Origin: Chitinophagales bacterium
GTDB taxonomy: Bacteria; Bacteroidota; Bacteroidia; Chitinophagales; Chitinophagaceae
Length of the DNA: 64,000 nucleotides
Assembly: GCA_015655125.1 (NCBI GenBank)
Contig: JAATFP010000077.1
Span: 1-64,000 of the forward strand
Reading direction: 5' to 3'
Part shown: in pieces, positions 53,565 to 61,111 of the stretch
Position numbering within the stretch: the first letter of the stretch is position 1
Layout of the letters: every line of letters starts with the position of its first letter
Made by a program: the position numbers and the translations under genes
The notes under the pieces: generated by a model
What the model was told of the DNA's origin: nothing
Databases searched by the model: none
The model's input: the letters and a program-made list of their open reading frames with translations, nothing else

Positions 53565-54542
53565 ATGATTTTAGTAACCGGCGGCGCAGGGCTTTTAGGA
53601 ACGGCATTGATTGAACAATTATTGGCCGAAGGCAAAACTATCAGAGCGATTTTCAACAAAACGCCGCTGCCGGATTTTCATCACCATAATTTCATGCAGG
53701 TCCGGGCAAACATTCTGGATGTAATTGCATTGGAAGAAGCCATGACGGGAGTGGATGAAATATATCATTGCGCCGGTCTCGTGTCTTTTTCTCCGAAAGA
53801 CGAACAGCTGCTTTACAAAATAAATGTAGAAGGAACGGCCAATGTGGTGAATGCTGCATTGAATGCAGGAGTAAGAAAGATCATACATGTAAGTTCTGTG
53901 GCCGCGCTTGGAAGAATACGCGAGGGGCAGACGATCGATGAAACAATGCAGTGGTCGGCAGATACAAGCAATAGTAAATACGGACACAGTAAATACCTTG
54001 GCGAAATGGAAGTATGGCGCGGCATCGCAGAAGGATTGGATGCCGTAGTGGTGAACCCGGTGATCATTTTAGGCACCGCAAACTGGAACGAGGGTTCTAC
54101 AAAAATCTTTCGTTCGGTATACGAGGAGTTTCCTTATTATACCGAAGGCGTGACAGGTTTTGTAGATGTACGCGACGTAGCAAAAGCGATGATCCTGCTT
54201 ATGCAAAGCGAAGTGTCGGGTGAGCGCTTCATCGTCAGCGCAGAAAATTCCACCTACCGAAATATTTTCCACCTCATCGCAAGGGCCTTCGGTAAAAAGC
54301 CGCCACACAAAAAAGTGACGCCACTCATGGCGAAATTATTCTGGAGGTTGCAGGCATTCAAAAGTCTGTTTACAGGCGCTTCTCCATTGATAACAAAAGA
54401 AACCACCAAAACTGCATTGGCGAAAGTTTACTTTGACAACAGTAAGTTATTAAAAACGTTCCCTGCATTCAGCTACCGATCACTGGAAGAAACGGTGTCT
54501 TTTACAGCGAAAGCATTGCAACAAAAGATTAACAAGCAATAG
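53565..54542 (+). CDS. NAD(P)-dependent epimerase/dehydratase-like protein
   Basis: 325 residues of the extended short-chain dehydrogenase family: GGAGLLGTALIEQLL cofactor motif, HVSSVAALG then a SKYLGEMEVWR active-site Tyr/Lys-like region (YGHSKYLGE), and VNPVIILG. The C-terminal substrate region is divergent, so dihydroflavonol-reductase-like or sugar-epimerase activity cannot be told apart. Confidence 0.87.
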   Translation: MILVTGGAGLLGTALIEQLLAEGKTIRAIFNKTPLPDFHHHNFMQVRANILDVIALEEAMTGVDEIYHCAGLVSFSPKDEQLLYKINVEGTANVVNAALNAGVRKIIHVSSVAALGRIREGQTIDETMQWSADTSNSKYGHSKYLGEMEVWRGIAEGLDAVVVNPVIILGTANWNEGSTKIFRSVYEEFPYYTEGVTGFVDVRDVAKAMILLMQSEVSGERFIVSAENSTYRNIFHLIARAFGKKPPHKKVTPLMAKLFWRLQAFKSLFTGASPLITKETTKTALAKVYFDNSKLLKTFPAFSYRSLEETVSFTAKALQQKINKQ

Positions 54543-54576
54543 TTTAATTTCGGCTGATAAAATTCAATACGCAACG

Positions 54577-55668
54577 ATGAAATTAATTATTTCTTTCCTG
54601 CTGCTTTTCTCTACTGGCATGATTGCCCGAGCGCAAACTTCTTACTACGTTACCGGAAAAGTGGTCAATCAGGTATCCGGCCAGCCAATGCAAGGCGCTT
54701 CTGTTTTTGCACAAAATACCACGTTTGGTACCGCAACAGATGCCGATGGTAATTTCAAGCTGTACCTGCCAAATGGCGGTTATGACCTGGTGGTAACTTT
54801 CACCGGCTACAACACCGAAAGCCGCCGCGTTACCACTGCTGACCAGGAAACAAGGGACATCGTTTTTCAATTGAAGCTGCGGGAGAAAGAAATGACGGAC
54901 ATAATGATCATTGCTTCTTCCGAAGTAAAAGATGGCTGGGAAAAATATGGTAATTTTTTCACGGAGCAATTCATCGGTAAGACCGACAACAGCAAAAATT
55001 GCACACTTAAAAACCCCGATGTTTTACATTTCTTTTTTTCAAAAAGAAAGAACAGGTTGAAAGTAACTGCTGCGGAACCACTGGTGATTGAAAACAAGGC
55101 GCTCGGGTATACGATCAAATATGCGCTGGACTCTTTCACCCATGAATATGCAACCGAAGTGAGCCTGTATACCGGCTATCCTTTGTTTGAAGAAATTATT
55201 CCTGCTGATGATCACCAGAAAACGCAATGGGCAACTGCGCGCCAGGCTGCGTATCGCGGATCTATTTTGCATTTCATGCGAAGCGTATACAACAAGTCTT
55301 TGAAGAGTGAAGGGTTTGAAGTTCAGTTTCTGGTAAAGAGCAACAATGTGGAATCTGCCGTAAAACTTGCCGATGTGTATGGGGCGCTTAATTATAAAAA
55401 AGACGACAGCACGAACATCGTGGAAGTTCGCCCGAATCAACTTGATATCGGGGTATTATATACAAGGGAAAAACCTGCCGCAGGCTATATCCGCGACAAT
55501 GAAGATCAACCGAAAGAATTTCAATTCTCACAACTGACCTTTCAGCCGAACGAGCATATCACTATCGAACAGAACGGATATTATTATGAGCAAAATGATC
55601 TGACGATCAGTGAATATTGGACCTGGGACAAGGTGGCTGATTTGCTGCCGTATGATTATTTGCCTTAG
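54577..55668 (+). CDS. Secreted carboxypeptidase-regulatory-like protein
   Basis: 363 residues with a signal peptide (MKLIISFLLLFSTGMIARAQ). Residues about 25-110 are a CarboxypepD_reg-like beta sandwich (GKVVNQVSGQPMQGASVFAQ, GTATDADGNFKLYLPNGGYD). The rest is unassigned and strand-rich with a DSFTHEYATEVSLYTGYPLF segment. This type of protein is common in Bacteroidota envelopes and often works with outer-membrane transporters. Confidence 0.8.
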   Translation: MKLIISFLLLFSTGMIARAQTSYYVTGKVVNQVSGQPMQGASVFAQNTTFGTATDADGNFKLYLPNGGYDLVVTFTGYNTESRRVTTADQETRDIVFQLKLREKEMTDIMIIASSEVKDGWEKYGNFFTEQFIGKTDNSKNCTLKNPDVLHFFFSKRKNRLKVTAAEPLVIENKALGYTIKYALDSFTHEYATEVSLYTGYPLFEEIIPADDHQKTQWATARQAAYRGSILHFMRSVYNKSLKSEGFEVQFLVKSNNVESAVKLADVYGALNYKKDDSTNIVEVRPNQLDIGVLYTREKPAAGYIRDNEDQPKEFQFSQLTFQPNEHITIEQNGYYYEQNDLTISEYWTWDKVADLLPYDYLP

Positions 55669-55693
55669 GCAATTATAGGATTAAAATTAATTC

Positions 55694-56641
55694 TTAATTG
55701 TTTTTCATCACCTTTGCCCATAGTTCCGGAATTCGTTTTATCCAAACCAGTTCCCGTTTTGCCACACCCGCATCCTGGGCGGGCGCACCCCAATAAGTTT
55801 TATTTCCTTCGAGGCTGCCGCCCACACCCGAACGGGCGAGCAACACGGCATTGGCGCCGATGGTAAGGGTTTTGTTTACCACAACATTGCCCCACATTGT
55901 TACGCCGTCTTCAATTGTTACCGCGCCGGCAATTGCAACACATGCAGCGAATAAGCAATTTTTTCCAATGACGGTATCATGTCCGATATGAATAAGGTTG
56001 TCGAGTTTTGTACCCGAGCCAATACGAGTGTCGTGGCTCACACCACGATCGATGGTGCAATTGCAGCCGATCTCAACATAGTCGTCTATCACTACCCGGC
56101 CGCAACTTGGCATTTGTTGGTACCATAGTTCCCGGTCTTTTTTTGTGTTGTAATAAAATGCATCTCCGCCGATCACGGTGCCGGGAAAGATGTGTACGTT
56201 GTCTCCGACCACGCAATGATCCATGATGGAAACATTGGGATGGATGATACAATTTTTTCCGATAACAACGTGGTTGCCGATGAAGGCAGAGGGATAAATG
56301 AAAGTTCCTTCGCCGATCATTGCGCTGTCGCTGATCATTCTTGATGACGGTTCAAACGGCCGGAAATATTGTACGATCTTGCTGTATGCCCCGAAAGGAT
56401 TGTCTACGAGCAACAGTGCTTTGCCATCCGGAACAGAGGTTTCTTTGTTGATGATGATGAAGGTTGCTGCGCTGCTGATACACTTTTCATAATATTTCGG
56501 ATGATCTACAAATACGACGTCGCCCGGTTCAACCTTGTGCAATTCGTTGATGCCGGTTGCACTGCCCTTGTCGTTACCAATAATTTTTGCCCCGATAAAT
56601 TCGGCCAGCCATTGCACAGCTACCGGTGATGGAAATTGCAT
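55694..56641 (-). CDS. LpxD-like UDP-3-O-acylglucosamine N-acyltransferase
   Basis: 315 residues. The N-terminal uridine-binding-type domain (residues about 1-100) is followed by a left-handed beta helix of hexapeptide repeats (IGEGTFIYPSAFIGNHVVIG, IHIGHDTVIGKNCLFAACVA). HIGHDTVIG carries the catalytic His position. The domain order is LpxD-like (lipid A synthesis), but this gene is not near other lpx genes and Bacteroidota often have more than one LpxD-like protein, so I leave the symbol blank. A TACCTTTG box lies 14 nt upstream of the ATG. Confidence 0.83.
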   Translation of the reverse strand: MQFPSPVAVQWLAEFIGAKIIGNDKGSATGINELHKVEPGDVVFVDHPKYYEKCISSAATFIIINKETSVPDGKALLLVDNPFGAYSKIVQYFRPFEPSSRMISDSAMIGEGTFIYPSAFIGNHVVIGKNCIIHPNVSIMDHCVVGDNVHIFPGTVIGGDAFYYNTKKDRELWYQQMPSCGRVVIDDYVEIGCNCTIDRGVSHDTRIGSGTKLDNLIHIGHDTVIGKNCLFAACVAIAGAVTIEDGVTMWGNVVVNKTLTIGANAVLLARSGVGGSLEGNKTYWGAPAQDAGVAKRELVWIKRIPELWAKVMKNN

Positions 56642-56654
56642 ATCGATTTTTTTT

Positions 56655-56662
56655 CAAAGGTA
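56655..56662 (-). promoter_or_regulatory. -7 box for the LpxD-like gene
   Basis: On the minus strand TACCTTTG matches TAnnTTTG; no clear TTTG is found at the expected -33 distance. Confidence 0.5.
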
Positions 56663-56992
56663 AGGAGAAGTAAGTACGCGCCTCAGGGTACGCACATTAT
56701 TTTGAATTGGCGCATTATTAAATGTCATGATGCTTAGGCCACAGATGCAGTAATCGAAACCCGCATCATTGTTTTTTTTCATTGCGGGCTATGAAATGAT
56801 CTTCTGAAACTTATGCGAAGTAAGTTGAGATAGGCTCGCTTCGTTCGCAATCACCACGCACGAATGATTTTGGGTGCGTTTCTAAAAAAATATTTACGAT
56901 AAAAACGGGTAGTATTTTGATGAAATTCTGTACCGGCCAGAAGAAATATTTTCATCATTGCAATAAAAATAAAATGCAGGTAAAAAATATTG

Positions 56993-57032
56993 TTCCTTTG
57001 AAACACTTGTATTCATCAATGTTTCAAAGGAA
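56993..57032. repeat. 13-bp perfect inverted repeat
   Basis: TTCCTTTGAAACA (56993-57005) and TGTTTCAAAGGAA (57020-57032) flank a 14-nt loop. No T run follows; possibly an operator or an RNA stem. Confidence 0.75.
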
Positions 57033-57235
57033 TGGTTAAATACGTTTTCTGTTTTTTGTTTTTTCTGTCGAAAATTTTTTTCATCAGCATTGTATTTTTT
57101 ACCCGGCTATTATCCACAGCACAAAATAAAATGTGAATAAAATAGTTGAAAATATTTTTTATGTTAGCGAAAATTATTTTTAATATTGTGTAGGGATTTA
57201 CTATCCCGTACTTACTAACCCATCTATATAATAAG

Positions 57236-57263
57236 GCTCGGCTCGAAACGCTGAGCTTTTTTA
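57236..57263 (+). terminator. Terminator-like hairpin in the gene-free gap
   Basis: GCTCGGC and GCTGAGC pair over 7 bp with one G-U, loop TCGAAAC, followed by T6. No gene lies immediately upstream, so an untranslated transcript would be expected. Confidence 0.65.
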
Positions 57264-57489
57264 ATGCGGTTAGGTCCGGCAGATTTCGCAGTTTTATTTT
57301 TTAAGAATACCGATTTTCAGTTGAAGTAAAAAAAATTGCGAAGCAATGCTGATCTGGGTAATATCCGAATCACTCTGCGGAACAGAGAGAGAGAGAGAAA
57401 TCTGCGATCCTGCCTTTAAAAATTGCGAAGCAATTAAAAATCTGCAATTAATTGCTGTTATCTTATCTTGCAAATAAATAAATTCGGTT

Positions 57490-58365
57490 ATGCTTAAATC
57501 AATGACAGGCTTTGGACGTGCAGAGCAAACGGTAGGTGAAAAAACTTTCCTGGTAGAGGTGAAGGCTTTGAATGGAAAGCAATTTGAACTGCAGGTAAAA
57601 TTACCACCATTATTAAAGTCGTACGAATTTGATATCCGGAACATCCTCCAGGAAAATCTTGTTCGCGGAACAGTTGATTGTTATATCAACATCAAGCAAA
57701 ACGGTACCACCAAACCGGTAACTATCAACACCGAGTTGATCAAAGCATATTATACACAGATAAGTGAACTGGCTGGCGAGCTCAATATTGATACCAATTC
57801 TGTATTGAGTGCTTTGCTCCGCTTGCCCGAAGTGGTATCGCCGGCGAATGAATTGCTGGATGAAAATGACTTCAGACAATTTTCCGTGGTGTTGCAAAAT
57901 GCGATCAGGGAATTAAATACCCATCGTATCAACGAAGGTCTTTCGTTGGAAAAAGATCTTCTGGAAAGAATTGCCAACATCAATGCGCAGGAGGAAGCGA
58001 TCCTTGCCCTGGAACCCAATCGTAAAAAAAGGATCAAAGACGAAATATTGCAGTTGCTGGAAGAAAACGTGGGAAAGGAAAATATCGACAACAACCGCAT
58101 GGAACAGGAATTGATCTATTACATGGAAAAGATCGACATCCACGAAGAGCAGATAAGATTGAAACAACATTGCGAATATTTCCGCGAGATCATGAACGGC
58201 GATGAAGAAGGAAAAGGCAAGAAGCTTTCATTTGTATTGCAGGAAATTGGCCGGGAAATAAATACTACCGGCAGCAAGGCCTACGATGCCGATATCCAGA
58301 AATGTGTTGTGAAAATGAAAGACGAACTGGAAAAAGCAAAGGAACAGGTATTGAATGTTTTGTGA
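57490..58365 (+). CDS. yicC: YicC-family endoribonuclease
   Basis: 291 residues. The N-terminal MLKSMTGFGRAEQTVGEKTF is typical of YicC; the C-terminal DUF1732 part has KLSFVLQEIGREINTTGSKA and ends with VVKMKDELEKAKEQVLNVL. YicC proteins form hexameric endoribonucleases. It is followed by gldH. Confidence 0.94.
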   Translation: MLKSMTGFGRAEQTVGEKTFLVEVKALNGKQFELQVKLPPLLKSYEFDIRNILQENLVRGTVDCYINIKQNGTTKPVTINTELIKAYYTQISELAGELNIDTNSVLSALLRLPEVVSPANELLDENDFRQFSVVLQNAIRELNTHRINEGLSLEKDLLERIANINAQEEAILALEPNRKKRIKDEILQLLEENVGKENIDNNRMEQELIYYMEKIDIHEEQIRLKQHCEYFREIMNGDEEGKGKKLSFVLQEIGREINTTGSKAYDADIQKCVVKMKDELEKAKEQVLNVL

Positions 58366-58473
58366 TAATAGTTGCGGGTAGCGGGTTTTCAATCGTACGC
58401 GATTTGGCAGGTATATGACCCGTGATTCACCACCCGCAACCAGTACCGTAACTCGAAACCCGCAATTCTCAAT

Positions 58474-58950
58474 ATGTATTCAAAGATTTGTAAATGGCAC
58501 TTCATCATTGGTTGCATCATCGTTACCGGTTTTTGTTCGTGCCGGCAATTGGATGTTTTTGAAAAAAATGCAACGATCCCCGGTTATAACTGGAAAGCGG
58601 ATCAACCGGCAACCGGAAGTTTTTTTATTTCCGATACATCGGCGCGTTATAATATATATATAGTATTGCGCCATACGGATGCCTATCAATATAATAATAT
58701 ATGGTTGCAGATCGGCTGGCAGGCTCCAGGTGATACCTTGTACACCCAAAAAATAGATCTTTCGCTGGGAAGCGATGCCGGTGGCTGGGAAGGCGCGGGC
58801 ATGAATGACATCTGGGAGGTACGTAAGCTGATCAGGAGCGATGTGCTTGGAAGAACCGGGGAATATAAATTCACCATCAGTCAACTGATGCGCGAAAACC
58901 CGTTGCCAAATGTGATGAGTGCCGGACTGCGCGTGGAAAAGCAGCCGTAA
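58474..58950 (+). CDS. gldH: Gliding motility lipoprotein GldH
   Basis: 158 residues with a lipobox in VTGFCSC. The body matches GldH of Bacteroidota (VFEKNATIPGYNWKADQP; YNIYIVLRHTDAYQYNNIWL; NDIWEVRKLIRSDVLGRTGE). It is part of the gliding/type IX secretion-associated set; the gene is also present in non-gliding relatives. The 108-nt gap before it holds imperfect ACCCGCAACC inverted repeats. Confidence 0.9.
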   Translation: MYSKICKWHFIIGCIIVTGFCSCRQLDVFEKNATIPGYNWKADQPATGSFFISDTSARYNIYIVLRHTDAYQYNNIWLQIGWQAPGDTLYTQKIDLSLGSDAGGWEGAGMNDIWEVRKLIRSDVLGRTGEYKFTISQLMRENPLPNVMSAGLRVEKQP

Positions 58951-59162
58951 ACTGTTATCGCGAGGCACGAAGCGATCTCATGACGTTTACGGAATACAAG
59001 TTGAGATTGCTTCGTGCATCGCAATGAGGACTAAAGTATCTCACAAAATCTGTGAAATCAGTGGCGAAAATCTGTGTTTCCAAAACATTTCCCTATTTTG
59101 CAGCCTGTCCGTTGAAAAAGCATTGTAAACATATCAAAACACCCATTAAACTAAGAAAATAA

Positions 59163-59996
59163 GTGAATCGTATCATCCTTACTTTGGTTATTGCATTGGC
59201 GCTTTCGCAAACTTCACGGGCGCAATCATATGAATATGTACAGCAAGGTGAATTTGGCGTAACCTTTGGAGCCGCGCATTACTTCGGTGATCTGAATACC
59301 AGGGCAAGCCTGAAAAGGCCCAAACCTGCACTGGGACTGTTTTACAGGAAACAATTCGGTAATTATATCGGGCTTCGCCTGGCGGGCCGCTTCGCTCAAC
59401 TTGGTTTCAGCGACACTTATAGCAAAAACGAATACCAGCAACTTCGTAACCTTAGTTTCAATACTAATATCTGGGAACTTGCGCTGCAGGGCGATTTTAA
59501 CTTTTTCAAATTCGTACCAGGAGACCCCAACTATGCCTTCACTCCTTATATAACGCTGGGTGTGGGTGTTTTCAGTTACGATCCTTACGCCTACCTCAAT
59601 GGTGAGAAGAATTTTCTTCGTCCACTTGGCACCGAGGGCCAGAACATTGGCTATCTTGGGAGAAAGCCGTATGGTACCACCTCTTTCTGTATTCCGTTCG
59701 GAGTGGGTTTGAAATATAATATCAGCCCGAAATTTAACCTGTCTTTTGAAGTTTCCCACCGTTTTACAGGAACCGATTATATAGATGATGTAAGCACTAC
59801 TTATGCAGGTGTGGATAAATTCGCCAACGATCCGATCGCAGCACAGTTACAGGACCGCAGCTATGAGACCCAGCCTAATAACGTATTGGGTGTGGAAGGG
59901 CGCCAGCGCGGTTTTGCCAAACAAAAGGATCAGTACATTATTGCGGAAGTGGGCATTTCCTTCAACCTAAGTAGCTATCGTTGTCCTACTCCATAA
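59163..59996 (+). CDS. DUF6089-type outer-membrane beta-barrel protein
   Basis: 277 residues, GTG start, with a signal peptide (MNRIILTLVIALALSQTSRA). The barrel-type alternation is clear (EFGVTFGAAHYFGDLNTRAS; LRLAGRFAQLGFSDTYSK; FTPYITLGVGVFSYDPYAYL; FNLSFEVSHRFTGTDYIDDV), ending with AEVGISFNLSSYRCPTP. Family members are often just before uppS and bamA in this phylum, as here. Confidence 0.87.
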   Translation: MNRIILTLVIALALSQTSRAQSYEYVQQGEFGVTFGAAHYFGDLNTRASLKRPKPALGLFYRKQFGNYIGLRLAGRFAQLGFSDTYSKNEYQQLRNLSFNTNIWELALQGDFNFFKFVPGDPNYAFTPYITLGVGVFSYDPYAYLNGEKNFLRPLGTEGQNIGYLGRKPYGTTSFCIPFGVGLKYNISPKFNLSFEVSHRFTGTDYIDDVSTTYAGVDKFANDPIAAQLQDRSYETQPNNVLGVEGRQRGFAKQKDQYIIAEVGISFNLSSYRCPTP

Positions 59997-60187
59997 ATAA
60001 ATAAGCGATAAGAAATTTAAAATAAGGAATGAGAATAGGGGAGCTTGTTAATTCAGGCTCCCTGTTTTTCTTTGTCATATCGTGGTTTAAGTTTCTTATT
60101 CCTTATTTCCTGTGGCTCCCCTTTAAAATTATCGGTAAAAAAAATTACGGAAACGTAAGCTTAGCAACGATTTCCGCTAAATTTCCC

Positions 60188-60195
60188 TACTTTTG
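60188..60195 (+). promoter_or_regulatory. -7 box upstream of uppS
   Basis: TACTTTTG followed by GCGGCC matches the Bacteroidota -7 consensus; it is 46 nt before the ATG. The -33 region is unclear. Confidence 0.5.
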
Positions 60196-60241
60196 CGGCC
60201 TTGTTGCGCTGGCGCGCGCGGCGCTATATTTTTTAATCGCT

Positions 60242-60988
60242 ATGAGTTTACTGGAAAAAATCAATAAGCAACGCTTGCCGAAGCATATAGCCATCATCAT
60301 GGATGGTAATGGCCGCTGGGCACAGGAGCAGGGAGAGGACCGGCTTTTTGGTCACCTTAACGGCGTGGAAAGCGTGCGCGACATTGTGGAAGGTGCGGCA
60401 GAACTCGGCATCGGCTATCTTACGCTATATGCATTCAGCACCGAAAACTGGGATCGGCCCGAAGACGAGGTAAGCGGTCTGATGGAGATCCTTGTGGATA
60501 CGATCCGAAAGGAAGTTCCAACGCTCAACAAAAATAATATCCGCCTTCATGTAATAGGAGATACCGAAATGCTACCGCAAAATGCACGCAAAGAACTGGA
60601 GGAAGCATTGGCGGAAACCAGCAACAACACCGGGCTTAACCTCATCATGGCTTTAAGCTACAGCAGCAGGTGGGAACTGCTGGCGGCAGTAAAAAAAATC
60701 GCGTTGGCCGTACAGCAGCAGCAGCTCCACCCCGAAGCGATCACTGATGAGACCATCCGGCAAAACCTCGCTACCAGCAACTTTCCGGATCCTGAACTTA
60801 TGATCAGAACGAGTGGTGAGTTCCGGATCAGCAATTTTCTTTTATATCAGCTGGCGTATGCCGAACTGTATTTTACCAACACATTGTGGCCAGACTTCCG
60901 CAAAGAAAATCTCCATGAAGCGATCATCGATTTTCAGCAGCGGGAACGGAGGTTTGGCAAAACAGGCGCGCAGATAAAACAGCAATAA
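60242..60988 (+). CDS. uppS: Isoprenyl transferase (undecaprenyl diphosphate synthase)
   Basis: 248 residues from MSLLEKINKQRLPKHIAIIM. The active-site Asp is in IMDGNGRWAQEQG; LTLYAFSTENWDRP and the pyrophosphate-binding MIRTSGEFRISNFLLYQLAY are present. It makes the C55 carrier lipid for cell-wall synthesis. The frame opens at 60029 but that extension is not part of the family. Confidence 0.95.
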   Translation: MSLLEKINKQRLPKHIAIIMDGNGRWAQEQGEDRLFGHLNGVESVRDIVEGAAELGIGYLTLYAFSTENWDRPEDEVSGLMEILVDTIRKEVPTLNKNNIRLHVIGDTEMLPQNARKELEEALAETSNNTGLNLIMALSYSSRWELLAAVKKIALAVQQQQLHPEAITDETIRQNLATSNFPDPELMIRTSGEFRISNFLLYQLAYAELYFTNTLWPDFRKENLHEAIIDFQQRERRFGKTGAQIKQQ

Positions 60989-61103
60989 ATCATCACATTA
61001 TACAACCAAAATGAAAATCAGCAAAGCTTGCAGCGAAAGCAATCTATGATAAGTCATTTAACAAATAGTTTTCATTAATGGGCTTAATTTGCCGCTCGTA
61101 AAA

Positions 61104-61111
61104 TACTTTTG
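61104..61111 (+). promoter_or_regulatory. -7-like box abutting the bamA start
   Basis: TACTTTTG ends at 61111, the base before the ATG at 61112. If used, transcription would begin at or inside the start codon; no -33 element is obvious, so it may be chance. Confidence 0.35.

Larger units (their letters stand above)
56663..57489. other. 827-bp AT-rich gap without a recognisable gene
   Basis: I find no gene here. It holds a 13-bp perfect inverted repeat at 56993-57032, a hairpin plus T6 at 57236-57263, and CTGCG-family repeat words with an AG dinucleotide run at 57280-57450. Base composition is lower in GC than the neighbours. An uncharacterised small RNA ending at the 57236 terminator is possible but unsupported beyond that hairpin. 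Confidence 0.5.
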
